Positions 1-6,787 of a stretch of DNA of 35,976 bases are shown one piece after another. The notes under the pieces are model-generated. The model was not told the DNA's origin. It worked only from the letters and a program-made list of their open reading frames with translations, and did no database searches. Position 1 is the stretch's first letter. Each line of letters opens with the position of its first letter. Position numbers and translations under genes: made by a program. Source of the DNA: Sphingomonas sp. SRS2 (GTDB lineage Bacteria > Pseudomonadota > Alphaproteobacteria > Sphingomonadales > Sphingomonadaceae); NCBI RefSeq assembly GCF_000971055.1, contig NZ_LARW01000091.1, forward strand, positions 1-35,976. Direction: 5' to 3'.

Positions 1-127
1 CTCATAACGCCGCTCCCTTATCGGAGCGGAACGTCGTTCCTCGCATGGGCGATCGTCAACAACAACCAGCCCGTTCCCGACGTGTTCTCCAAGATGACCA
101 AAATCGCAGCTTCGGGCCGACTGGGCC
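1..127 (-). mobile_element. Inner Tn3-family element, right end with tnpA start
   Basis: This is the outer end of the inner transposon, read leftwards on the minus strand. The terminal inverted repeat occupies 98-127; its first 30 bp are identical, inverted, to 34803-34832, and weaker similarity continues to about 82. A minus-strand ATG at 5-3 follows a GGGAG ribosome-binding site. It is the likely start of the element's transposase gene, whose body lies outside the window and whose last codons are at 35880-35976. Two hairpins lie over the leader, with arms 10-16/23-29 and 28-33/35-40, the first covering the ribosome-binding site. That this ATG is the transposase start is inferred from position. 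Confidence 0.75.
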
Positions 128-132
128 TACAC
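128..132. repeat. 5-bp target duplication of inner transposon, copy 1
   Basis: TACAC directly abuts the terminal repeat ending at 127. The same five bases lie at 34798-34802 against the other end of the element. Removing the element and one copy restores an open transposase reading frame. Five-base duplications are usual for Tn3-family insertions. Confidence 0.85.
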
Positions 133-973
133 CCATGTTTCCGATCAGCGCGGGCCCTACCACGTCAATGTGATCTCGGCCGCCACGCATGAAGCGCCCT
201 ATGTCCTCGACGGCCTCACCAGCCATGGCACCGATCTCAGGATCGTCGAGCATTACACCGACACCGGCGGGGCGACCGACCATGTCTTCGCCCTGTGCGC
301 GATGCTGGGATTTCGCTTCTGCCCGCGCCTGCGCGACTTTCCGGACAGGCGGCTTGCGCCGATCGCGCCGGTTTCGGCCTATCCGTCCATCGCCCCGTTG
401 TTGGGCAAGCGTATCCGCACCGACATCATCAATGAACAATGGGACGACGTACTGCGCCTCGTAGGGTCGATCAAGGCTGGCCACGTCGCGCCGTCGGTCA
501 TGCTGCGAAAGCTCGCCGCCTACGAACGGCAGAACCAGCTCGACGTCGCACTACAGGAAATCGGGAAGATCGAACGGACTCTGTTCATGCTGGACTGGCT
601 CGAAAATCCCGATCTGCGCCGGCGATGCCATGCCGGCCTCAACAACAGCGAGCAGCGCCATGCCCTGACGCAGGCGATCTACACCTTCCGCCAGGGCCGC
701 ATCATCGACCGCAGCCATGAAGCTCAACAATATCGGGCATCCGGCCTCAACCTGGTCATCGCGGCGATCGTCTATTGGAACACGATCTACATGGACGACG
801 CCGCCCAGCATCTGCGATCGGCAGCGGTCCCGGTCCCCGATGATCTGCTTGTCCATACGTCACCGGTTGGCTGGGAGCATATTGCCTTTTCCGGCGATTT
901 CCTTTGGGATCGTGCAGCCGCTTCCGCTGGCCGCAAGGCCCTCAATCTTCCGCCGGACAGCCGCGCCGCCTAA
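128..973 (+). pseudogene. tnpA: Tn3-family transposase tnpA, C-terminal fragment
   Basis: This is the last 280 codons of the outer transposon's transposase, cut off from its first 709 codons (32674-34800) by the inner transposon. The reading frame enters from the target duplication as YTHVSDQRGPYHV. It contains the second catalytic Asp region (DTGGATDHVFAL) and the third catalytic acidic residue region (SHEAQQYRASGLN, then IVYWNT), as in Tn3 DDE transposases. Joining the two parts gives 989 residues, the normal size for the family. The first catalytic Asp lies in the other fragment, so neither piece should be active. The stop at 971-973 lies 20 bp from the transposon's right inverted repeat, as expected. 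Confidence 0.93.
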
Positions 974-993
974 GCGTTCCTCGGTTGTTCTCC

Positions 994-1031
994 CTTAGCG
1001 TTGTTTAGCGTACCTTCCACGCTACGCCCTC
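994..1031 (-). repeat. Outer Tn3-family transposon, right 38-bp inverted repeat
   Basis: Read on the minus strand, the 38 bp begin GAGGGCGTAGCG and end ACGCTAAG, the inner-end motif shared by many Tn3-family repeats. The copy at 30518-30555 matches at 32 of 38 positions by my count. The repeat sits just after the tnpA stop. Confidence 0.93.
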
Positions 1032-1036
1032 ATATC
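1032..1036. repeat. 5-bp target duplication of outer transposon, copy 1
   Basis: ATATC lies immediately outside the right inverted repeat. The identical ATATC at 30513-30517 lies immediately outside the left one. This shows that both repeats bound one insertion, even though they are at opposite ends of the window. Confidence 0.9.
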
Positions 1037-1378
1037 GGGCGCGACCCTTCGGGCACGGCTCTATCTCCGCGTGACCGCTCCGACCAAGCCCGCGAGCGGT
1101 CTTGGCGCAAGCGTGACGATCCTCGCGTGAGGCAGGGGCGAGGCCCCTGCCCTGTCGTGCCGGCGTGCGCCGGCGTGGATCTTCGTTTGCGTGGGGAAAG
1201 GCGGTTCCGGCCGCCTCTCCCCCGCGACAGGAATAGACGGGCCGAGCCTCGCTGCGCTGCGGCCGCACCACCCCGTCGATTCCTGCCGCCCCCCTCTTCC
1301 GCCAGCGTTCTTGGGCGTCCGTGTTCCGGCCGATGGCACGGCCATCGCCGGACAGGCGATTTGAAGGGAGTAGAAGGC
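1037..1378. other. Non-coding stretch with four stem-loops
   Basis: No convincing gene is present between the transposon end and the SprT-like start. The stretch is rich in secondary structure: a perfect 9-bp stem with a 3-base loop (1131-1151), a 7-bp stem (1159-1174), AGGCGG/CCGCCT arms within 1193-1221, and 14-bp arms with one mismatch (1228-1241 and 1272-1285) enclosing a GC-rich insert. No T-run follows the stems, so a simple terminator array is unlikely. A structured RNA, a single-strand origin or a regulatory leader are all possible. Confidence 0.6.
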
Positions 1379-2007
1379 ATGATGCAGGACAACCGCGAAA
1401 GCTGGCTCAACCGGGTGGCGCAGGGCATGGCTCCGCTGTTCGAGGCGCTGGACGCCCCCCTGCCCTCGCGTGTGCGCGTGGCGATCGGCTTCACCAGCAG
1501 GGGAGCCAAGGGCAAGGCGATCGGCGAGTGCTGGGACAACCGGCTAAGCGCGGACGGGCATTTTGAAATCTTCATCCGCCCGGACCTGGCGCACGCGGCC
1601 GACGCCATGCCGGCGCAGATCGCGGCCATCCTCGCGCATGAGCTGGTCCATGCCGCTGTCGGCATCCCGGCAGGGCATGGGAAGGCGTTTAAACGGGTCG
1701 CGCTGGGGCTGGGGCTGGTCGGGCCGATGCGCGCCACCACCCCCGGCGATGCCTTCCTTGCGGCGGTCGCGCCGATCCTGGCCGATGCTGGCCCCCTCCC
1801 CCATGCCCGTCTCGATACGGACGGGAGTCGACCGCGCCCAAGAAGCAGAAAGCCCGGATGCTCAAATGCGAGTGCGCGACGTGCGGCTATACCGTGAGGA
1901 CCGCGCGCAAATGGCTGGAACTGGCCGGAGCGCCGCTTTGCCCGATCGAGGGGCATGGGGTCATGCAGCATGAGGCGCTGGACGACGATGATGAGCCGGA
2001 GGATTGA
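1379..2007 (+). pseudogene. SprT-like metalloprotease-type protein, frameshifted
   Basis: SprT-like domain protein resembling SprT/Spartan metallopeptidases. The first frame, from ATG 1379, carries the zinc-binding helix HELVH (in LAHELVHAAVG) and a following GHGKAFK His. Around 1823-1830 the frame breaks. The expected C-terminal zinc ribbon, CECATCGYTVR followed by LCPIEGHGVM, is present but in another frame, ending with TGA at 2005-2007. Adding one base in the GGG run near 1823-1825 would restore a protein of about 209 residues. It could be a real one-base deletion or a homopolymer sequencing error. The predicted product keeps the active-site helix but loses the Cys-rich ribbon. The palindrome CGTTTAAACG lies in the coding sequence at 1686-1695. 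Confidence 0.8.
1686..1695. repeat. CGTTTAAACG palindrome, copy 1
   Basis: First of four exact copies found in the window, here inside the SprT-like gene. The others are at 5447, 8916 and 27051. All lie in plasmid backbone and none in the transposons or cargo. The function is unknown; a binding site for a plasmid protein is one possibility. Confidence 0.6.
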
Positions 2008-2012
2008 GCGTC

Positions 2013-2035
2013 ACTTGTATATCATACCGATAGAC
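2013..2035 (+). promoter_or_regulatory. Candidate parA operator/centromere element (TTGTATATCATA)
   Basis: An AT-rich element around TTGTATATCATACCGATAG lies about 50 bp upstream of parA. Related elements lie at the parA/partner boundary (2709-2730) and at 30461-30483, each with TGTATA-CATA followed by a GATAG or CTATC block. Plasmid partition operons with ribbon-helix-helix partners are typically autoregulated through such AT-rich repeats. Assignment as operator or partition site is inference; part of it could simply be a promoter. Confidence 0.35.
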
Positions 2036-2081
2036 AGATCATGCCGAACCGATTAACGATAGCTCGCACAGTGAGGGCGCT

Positions 2082-2717
2082 ATGATATTGGCAGTTGGAA
2101 ACACGAAAGGCGGCGTCGGCAAGACCACGCTCGCGGTCAACCTCGCGGTAGCGCGCTCGCTCGCGGGTCGCGACTTATTGCTGGTGGACGGTGACGAGCA
2201 GGGCACCGCCCTCACCTTCACCGAGCTTCGCGCCGAACGTCTTGGCGCGGCCGGCTATACGGCGGTTGCGCTCACCGGCGCGGCGCTACGCAGCCAGGTC
2301 CGCCAGCTCGCCGCCAAATATGACGAGATCATTATCGACGTGGGCGGACGCGACACCGGCTCGCTGCGCGCCGCGCTCACCGTGGCCGATACGCTGTTGG
2401 TGCCGGTGCAGCCGCGCAGCTTCGACGTGTGGGCGCTGGATCAGGTCGCGGCGCTGGTGGCCGAGGCGCGCGAGATCAACGAGGGGCTGCGTGCGGTCGC
2501 GATCCTCAACGGCGCGGACCCGCAGGGCGGCGACAACGAAGCGGCCTTGCAGATGATCGGCGATATCGAGGGGATCGAGGTGCTGCCCACGTCGATCGTG
2601 CGTCGCAAGGCGTTCCCGAACGCGGCGGCCGAGGGCAGGGCGGTGGTGGAGCATACGCCTCGCGATCCCAAGGCGATCGACGAGCTGGCCGCGCTGATTG
2701 GTGCGGTATTTGTATAG
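2082..2717 (+). CDS. parA: ParA-family partition ATPase
   Basis: Small plasmid partition ATPase of 211 residues, using ATP-dependent DNA binding to move plasmid copies apart before division. It opens with the deviant Walker A motif, KGGVGKTT (residues 9-16). LLLVDGDEQG (about 33-42) is the A'/switch region, and EIIIDVGGRD (about 84-93) is the Walker B-like segment. It lacks the N-terminal helix-turn-helix of long ParA proteins, so it is the short (type Ib-like) form. These usually pair with a small ribbon-helix-helix DNA-binding partner, and such a gene follows 25 bp downstream. The ATG has only a weak ribosome-binding site. Confidence 0.92.
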   Translation: MILAVGNTKGGVGKTTLAVNLAVARSLAGRDLLLVDGDEQGTALTFTELRAERLGAAGYTAVALTGAALRSQVRQLAAKYDEIIIDVGGRDTGSLRAALTVADTLLVPVQPRSFDVWALDQVAALVAEAREINEGLRAVAILNGADPQGGDNEAALQMIGDIEGIEVLPTSIVRRKAFPNAAAEGRAVVEHTPRDPKAIDELAALIGAVFV

Positions 2718-2730
2718 CATAATGATAGCG
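2709..2730 (+). promoter_or_regulatory. Second copy of the par-region AT-rich element
   Basis: TTTGTATAGCATAATGATAG spans the parA stop and the spacer before the small partner gene. It closely parallels the element at 30463-30483 (TGTATATCATAATGCTATCG). It may be an operator for the partner protein or part of the partition site. This rests on resemblance alone. Confidence 0.35.
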
Positions 2731-2742
2731 GAGTGAATTGCG

Positions 2743-3009
2743 ATGGCTATCGCTCGTAAACCGAACAGCAAGCCCAAACCTCCCGCCGACGATGACGCGG
2801 CGGACGCCTTCATTGCCGGTGCAGCGAAGCCGGCGACGCCGGCGATCGAGGCGGCGGCCGAGGACGGGCCGCGCAAGTCGCCGGTCATGCTGCGCTTCGA
2901 TCGCGTCTTGCTGGCGAAGGTCGATGCGGCGGCCAGGCGGCGCGGGATCAGCCGCAGTGCGTGGATTCAGTTCACCGTCAGCCGCGCGCTCGACGCCGGT
3001 GAGGGCTAG
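2743..3009 (+). CDS. Small ribbon-helix-helix-like partition partner
   Basis: An 88-residue basic protein in the same direction as parA, starting 25 bp after it. The first 45 residues are low in complexity (Ala, Pro, Lys, Asp) and probably disordered. The C-terminal half, VMLRFDRVLLAKVDAAARR followed by RGISRSAWIQFTVSRAL, fits a beta-strand plus two helices as in ribbon-helix-helix (CopG/Arc-like) proteins. In short-ParA systems such proteins act as the centromere-binding partner and autorepressor. Function is inferred from fold prediction by eye and from position. Confidence 0.65.
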   Translation: MAIARKPNSKPKPPADDDAADAFIAGAAKPATPAIEAAAEDGPRKSPVMLRFDRVLLAKVDAAARRRGISRSAWIQFTVSRALDAGEG

Positions 3010-3014
3010 TCGCC

Positions 3015-3518
3015 CTAAACGGCGTCGCCCTGCTCGAACAAGGCGGCCAGATTTGCCAGCGAAGATGCCATGCCGGCGTGATGATCGGCCGCCGAAATGC
3101 CGGAAGGCACATCCTCGGCTGTCACCTCAACAGTGGTGCCACCTAGCGCCAGCGCCAGCCTCCACGTCATCGTCATTGTCCCGGCGAAAGCAGGATCGGC
3201 CGACTCGAACTCGAACGCTTGCTTGACGCACCGGCCCTGATCCAGCGTCAGAAACCGCCCTTTCACAACATCGGTGTTCGCCGTCGTCTTGGCGCTGCCG
3301 GATCGCTGATCGAAGGTGAGCGTGATTTGCAGCGCGCCATCTGGCTCAGGCTCGAACCTGTCGATGGTCGCGCGCGCACCTTCGGGCGCGATCCATCGGG
3401 CGAACTGGCTTGGCTCGGTGAGAGCCTGATAGACGCGCTTAGGCGTGGTCCGGATGAACCGGGAAGCGCGATCGGTGCGCCGATGTGCGCCGAGCGCGGA
3501 AGCCTGATCGTCCATCAT
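3015..3518 (-). CDS. SRPBCC / AHSA1-like domain protein
   Basis: A 167-residue protein resembling the START/Bet v1-like (SRPBCC) superfamily, particularly AHSA1-type proteins. Typical features are RFIRTTPKRVYQALTEPSQF near the N-terminus, then ARWIAPEGA, a set of beta-strands including GRFLTLDQGRCVKQAFEFE, and a C-terminal amphipathic helix (HHAGMASSLANLAALFEQ). Members bind hydrophobic ligands or act in stress or toxin responses; no substrate can be read from the sequence. It is transcribed towards the par genes and lies beyond the repA stop, with an isolated iteron between the two genes. The start may be either of two adjacent ATGs (3518 or 3515). Confidence 0.8.
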   Translation of the reverse strand: MMDDQASALGAHRRTDRASRFIRTTPKRVYQALTEPSQFARWIAPEGARATIDRFEPEPDGALQITLTFDQRSGSAKTTANTDVVKGRFLTLDQGRCVKQAFEFESADPAFAGTMTMTWRLALALGGTTVEVTAEDVPSGISAADHHAGMASSLANLAALFEQGDAV

Positions 3519-3568
3519 AGTCAGCTCGCCATTGTCTTATCGCATTCCGTCGCGGCCAGGCACATGAA

Positions 3569-3585
3569 AGGTGAGTTTTGGGGTA
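3569..3585 (-). repeat. Outlying iteron downstream of repA
   Basis: The minus strand reads TACCCCAAAACTCACCT, matching the origin iterons. It lies just beyond the repA stop codon, about 1 kb from the main cluster, and could act as a distal handcuffing or titration site for RepA. Confidence 0.7.
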
Positions 3586-3590
3586 GGGGC

Positions 3591-4502
3591 TCACCGTTCG
3601 GCGGCGGGCAGGCTAAAATCAACCAGCACCGGCATTTCGGGGATGCCGCCGCGCAGCTTGGCACGCCGCACAATGCTATGCTGGTCGATCAGGTTTTGCG
3701 CGTCCCGCCTGCCGCTCGACGTTTTCGGGAGCCACATCAGCGCGACCTTTTCGACCTTGCGGCCTTTCTTGATCGGCGTGAAATCAACATAGAAGGGGCA
3801 GAGCTTGTTGATTTCGTCCGCTGCCACCTTGAGGCAGTATTTGTTGAAGTCAGCGAAGCGTTCGAGCTTGCCTTCCGGCACGTTGAGCAAGCCGCGCAGC
3901 TCCGCGATCGTGAATTCCTCGCTTTGCTTGTATTCGAGGCCGATCCGCCGTTCGATCATCTCATAGAGGCACAGCGCATATTTCGACTCGAAACAATACA
4001 TCACTTGCGTCTTGAGGCGCGCATAGACCTCGCTGTTACGCAGTATCTCGATCAGTTCTTCGGGGATGCGGTAATGCAGGAATCCGTCTTTTTCGAGGCT
4101 TTCGTCGCTGGGGCCGAGAAGCTGGACCCGGCGCTTGTAGCTCTTGCCGGCCTTGCGGATGGTGACGATCGCGATCGTGCCCATCAGGCGCAGGAGCGAG
4201 TTTTCAATGCGCTCATTGCCTTGGTGCGTGCCTTTCAGGGCCGTCTTGGCGATGCGATGGATAATCGGTTCGCCGATACGCTCCCAGGCATTGGCGATCA
4301 GGAGATTGTAGATTCGGCGATCGGCGAGAGTGAGGGGCGTCAGCTCGACAATATCGACCAGCTCGCCGGGTTTGACGATTTCCCCGTAATTGGCCGGATC
4401 GAAAGGATTTCCGCGCCCCTTCTGCGCAAGGGTGCGGGAAGGGGTGTCAACCGGGGCGAGCTGCGTCTTTGCACCGCCCAAAGGTGAGTCCATATGGGGC
4501 AT
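3591..4502 (-). CDS. repA: Plasmid replication initiator RepA (Rep_3-like)
   Basis: A 303-residue initiator resembling the Rep_3/RepB-RepA winged-helix family. The central region, from ELTPLTLADRRIYNLL to GFLHYRIPEELIEIL, is the first winged-helix segment. VMYCFESKYALCLYEMIERR followed by FTIAELRGLLNVPEGKLERF is the second, DNA-reading one. It should bind the iterons upstream of its gene and open the origin. ATG 4502 is favoured over ATG 4493 because AAGGTGAG lies just upstream. That ribosome-binding site is inside an inverted repeat containing half-iterons (4505-4511/4523-4529), so RepA dimers probably repress their own translation or transcription. Confidence 0.92.
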   Translation of the reverse strand: MPHMDSPLGGAKTQLAPVDTPSRTLAQKGRGNPFDPANYGEIVKPGELVDIVELTPLTLADRRIYNLLIANAWERIGEPIIHRIAKTALKGTHQGNERIENSLLRLMGTIAIVTIRKAGKSYKRRVQLLGPSDESLEKDGFLHYRIPEELIEILRNSEVYARLKTQVMYCFESKYALCLYEMIERRIGLEYKQSEEFTIAELRGLLNVPEGKLERFADFNKYCLKVAADEINKLCPFYVDFTPIKKGRKVEKVALMWLPKTSSGRRDAQNLIDQHSIVRRAKLRGGIPEMPVLVDFSLPAAER

Positions 4503-4504
4503 AG

Positions 4505-4529
4505 GCTCACCTTATCATCAACGGTGAGC
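4505..4529. promoter_or_regulatory. repA operator (inverted half-iterons)
   Basis: GCTCACC and GGTGAGC face each other across an 11-bp spacer. Each arm contains the CTCACC core of the origin iterons, and the repeat overlaps the repA ribosome-binding site. In iteron plasmids, Rep dimers bind such inverted half-iterons to autoregulate. Strong by arrangement; not tested. Confidence 0.7.
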
Positions 4530-4571
4530 TAGGCAATTCCTAAAACTCGCCGTTCAATAATCGTGAGGGGA

Positions 4572-4706
4572 TACCCCAAAACTCACCGTCGATATGGCGG
4601 CTACCCCAACACTCACCGGACTCGACCCCAAAACTCACTTTTACCGACCCCAAAACTCACCGAAGGCTACCCCAAAACTCACGCGACTCGACCCCAACAC
4701 TCACTT
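4572..4706 (+). other. oriV: oriV: six-iteron array
   Basis: Six direct repeats of the form YACCCCAAMACTCACYK start at 4572, 4602, 4624, 4646, 4668 and 4690. The last five are exactly 22 bp apart, two helical turns, as in classical iteron origins. A degenerate copy lies near 4537-4552. The flank at 4741-4790 is locally AT-rich with repeated GAATCT blocks and could be the unwinding region. An inverted iteron follows at 4792 and a DnaA box at 4817. Together with adjacent repA this is a convincing replication origin. Confidence 0.92.
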
Positions 4707-4791
4707 TTCGAGGCCATTTCCCCAAGTTTTCTGCGGGTTTGAAGGCCCCTGAATCTTGAATCTAAGAAGAATCTTTGAATCAGAAGGCGAA

Positions 4792-4808
4792 CGGTGAGTT
4801 TTGGGGTA
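4792..4808 (-). repeat. Inverted iteron beside DnaA box
   Basis: The minus strand reads TACCCCAAAACTCACCG, a perfect iteron in the opposite orientation to the six-copy array. It lies across the AT-rich segment from the array. Opposed iterons can support looping or handcuffing that limits copy number. Confidence 0.75.
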
Positions 4809-4816
4809 GCCCTGCC

Positions 4817-4825
4817 TGTGGATAA
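4817..4825 (-). other. DnaA box
   Basis: TGTGGATAA is a perfect complement of the consensus DnaA box TTATCCACA. It lies next to the inverted iteron and AT-rich stretch, where host DnaA would be recruited. Confidence 0.8.
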
Positions 4826-5307
4826 CTTCGCGCTGAATGCACCGACAGCGCCGAAAGAAGAAAAGAAGCGCCGCCTCTTGGGGCTTCGCCCCGCCGGCTC
4901 GCGCCCTACGGGCGCCCCGGATCGCTAACGCGATCCTCCCACCCGGCATCCCCATGATGAGCCGGCTACGCCGGCACGCTTTTGCTATGGATTGGCACCC
5001 AGCTCCACCGTCCCAGCCCACCATCGAACACACCACCAAGACCAACCGTCCAAATGGCTTTCCAGAAAAGCCAAGCGAATAGGGGGGCGATTCGATCGAG
5101 AGGGCAGGGGAGGCTGAAACGCCCCACAGGCGCGATTTCCGGCCCGCACAGCCTCTTTTCGTGCCTTCGGCAAGTTGGGAGAGGGCCGGACGGTCAAGGC
5201 GCTCTATGGGCTTTCCAGGCGTCCGATTTTCGGAGCCTAGATCTTCGGGGTTTCACCCACCCCGCTCGACCGGCCGGCGCTGGCGTCGATCGCCAACGGT
5301 GAGGACC

Positions 5308-5324
5308 TACCCCAAAACTCACTT
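5308..5324 (+). repeat. Outlying iteron between origin and traG
   Basis: TACCCCAAAACTCACTT matches the origin iterons but stands alone about 600 bp away. It is one of two isolated distal copies, the other being at 3569. Confidence 0.7.
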
Positions 5325-5446
5325 TTGCACGCTCTGGGCCGATTTTCCGCGCTTCGCCACGCGTATTTACACGCCGAGTTATGGCGGAACGCCATCACAT
5401 AGATATACAAACGATATCATATAGATTGCAGCTATGCTGGCGCGAT

Positions 5447-5456
5447 CGTTTAAACG
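5447..5456. repeat. CGTTTAAACG palindrome, copy 2
   Basis: Lies in the short spacer just beyond the traG stop codon. One of four exact copies (1686, 5447, 8916, 27051) confined to backbone. Confidence 0.6.
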
Positions 5457-5458
5457 CC

Positions 5459-6785
5459 TTATGCAGAATCGAAGCGGCCCGCGAACTCGCGATCGGCATA
5501 GTATTTGAGCTTGGCGGCGACGATCGGCCGTTGCCCCGCGAGGAACAGGAGTTGGTAATCGTCGCGCAGCGTGCGGACTTCATCGGGCGTGAGCAGCGGG
5601 CGGGCGACATGCTGCTGGCCGAATGATATGCCGGTTTCCTGCGCGTCGATCGCGCGGCTCATAGTCTCGAACACGACCGTTTCCTGGCCGAGCAGATCGG
5701 AGACGAGCTTGGCGCTATCGTGATCGTTGACCCCGAATATCTGCAAGACGCCGGCGTTCGACAGGAAGGTGCCGGCGCTGCGCGGCCGACAGCACGCCGG
5801 CCGCTTCGCGATCGGACTTGCCCAGGTGGCGGTTGGCAGCGCGCGCGATCAGGCCCCGCGCCTGCGTGCTGGCCGACATTTCCCGGAGCATCTTCTGGAA
5901 ATTGTCGGGCGCGAAGGTGAGGCAGTCGCGCACGGCTTCCAGCGTGCGGTCCTCGCCTTGCGCTTGGCCGTCACAGGCCACCCACAGGAGGATGCCGGCG
6001 ATCAGCGCCTTGGCTTCCTCGTTCCAATGCGCCTCGCCAGCTTCGCCGGGAGCGTCATAGACCAGCGCGTCGGCCAGCGTCATGGCGTCGTCGGCGAGAT
6101 CGAGGCCGGCAGGGTCAAGACGATCGAGCGGATTGAACGCGGCCGAGGGCAGGCCGGTGACGCCGAACGGGTCGAGGACATGGACCGGGCCGAATTTGGC
6201 GCGATGGCGGGCGGTGATGCGGGCGTTCTCGCCCTTGGGGTCGATGCAGACGACCGGGCCGGGATAGTCGAGCAGGTTAGGGATAATCGTGCCCACGCCC
6301 TTGCCGGTGCGTGTCGGCGCGATCGTCAGCAGATGGGCGGGGCCGGCATAGCGCAGCAGCTTGCCCGACTTGCGATCACGGCCGATCAGCAGGCCGTCGC
6401 CATTTTGGGCGAGGGGGCGCGTCTCGCGATCGGTGGCGAAGCGGGCCGAGCCGTGGGTGTCATCGCCGGCAGGGCCGCCATATTTCAGGATCAGCGGTTG
6501 GAACAGCGCGCGCAGCGTGACGAGGATGATGACCAGGCCCGTCAGCATCGTCACGATTTGGTAGATATTGGAATCGCGCGGCAGGCCAAGCAGTTTGCCC
6601 AGGATGAGCGGCACCCCAATTCCCAGCACCAAGGCGGTGATGAGAAACAGGACTAGGACGCCGAACAGGTGGCGGATGAGCGCGACCGGGCTGACGGCAA
6701 GGGCCGTGATCGCCCATATCGGCTGCGCGCGCGCGATGCGGGCAAGGTTGCGGATCGCGCGGCCGAGCTGGCGGAACCATTCCAT
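5459..6785 (-). pseudogene. traG: Coupling protein TraG/VirD4, internally deleted
   Basis: TraG/VirD4 coupling proteins are membrane ATPases that hand the relaxase-DNA complex to the type IV secretion channel. The N-terminal part has two membrane segments (about residues 35-65 and 80-100) and Walker A (IAPTRTGKGVGT), then CIDPKGEN. The frame continues to GVLSAAQR and then shifts into unrelated codons. In a second frame the normal C-terminus resumes as AGTFLSNAGVLQIFGVNDHD and runs to the stop at 5459. The family region between, with Walker B (LLDEFAALG-like), is absent, so roughly 100 codons were lost together with the frame at about 5772-5780. The product cannot be a working coupling ATPase. 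It starts 2 bp after the nucleotidyltransferase gene's stop. Confidence 0.88.
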
Positions 6786-6787
6786 CG

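Larger units (their letters stand above)
4826..5458. other. Spacer between origin and transfer genes; hairpin cluster
   Basis: No gene with convincing protein character is present; two overlapping open frames of 81 and 114 codons look like chance. Four compact stem-loops lie within 100 bp: 4880-4892 (GGGGC-TTC-GCCCC), 4901-4915, 4919-4936 (perfect 7-bp stem) and 4961-4975 (GCCGGC-TAC-GCCGGC). A single forward iteron lies at 5308-5324, an AT-rich element at 5397-5427, and the CGTTTAAACG palindrome at 5447. A role in lagging-strand priming or replication control is possible but unproven. Confidence 0.6.

Noticed and set aside
128-973. Reading the C-terminal tnpA fragment as a separate solo transposase copy
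   Set aside because: It continues the 32674-34800 fragment in frame across matching TACAC duplications and identical inverted repeats, so one interrupted gene is the simpler reading.
3219-4487. 422-codon plus-strand open frame
   Set aside because: It lies antisense to repA over nearly all its length. The repA frame has clear Rep_3-type motifs and a proper start, so this is a shadow of GC-rich coding DNA.
4572-4706. Regular repeats that could suggest a CRISPR array
   Set aside because: The repeats are 17 bp on a 22-bp period with 5-bp gaps, beside repA and a DnaA box. These are iterons, not repeats with spacers, and no cas genes are present.
4701-5082. Two overlapping small frames (114 codons minus, 81 codons plus) after the origin
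   Set aside because: They overlap each other and cover the iteron end, the DnaA box or the hairpin cluster. Their products are Arg/Pro-rich without motifs.
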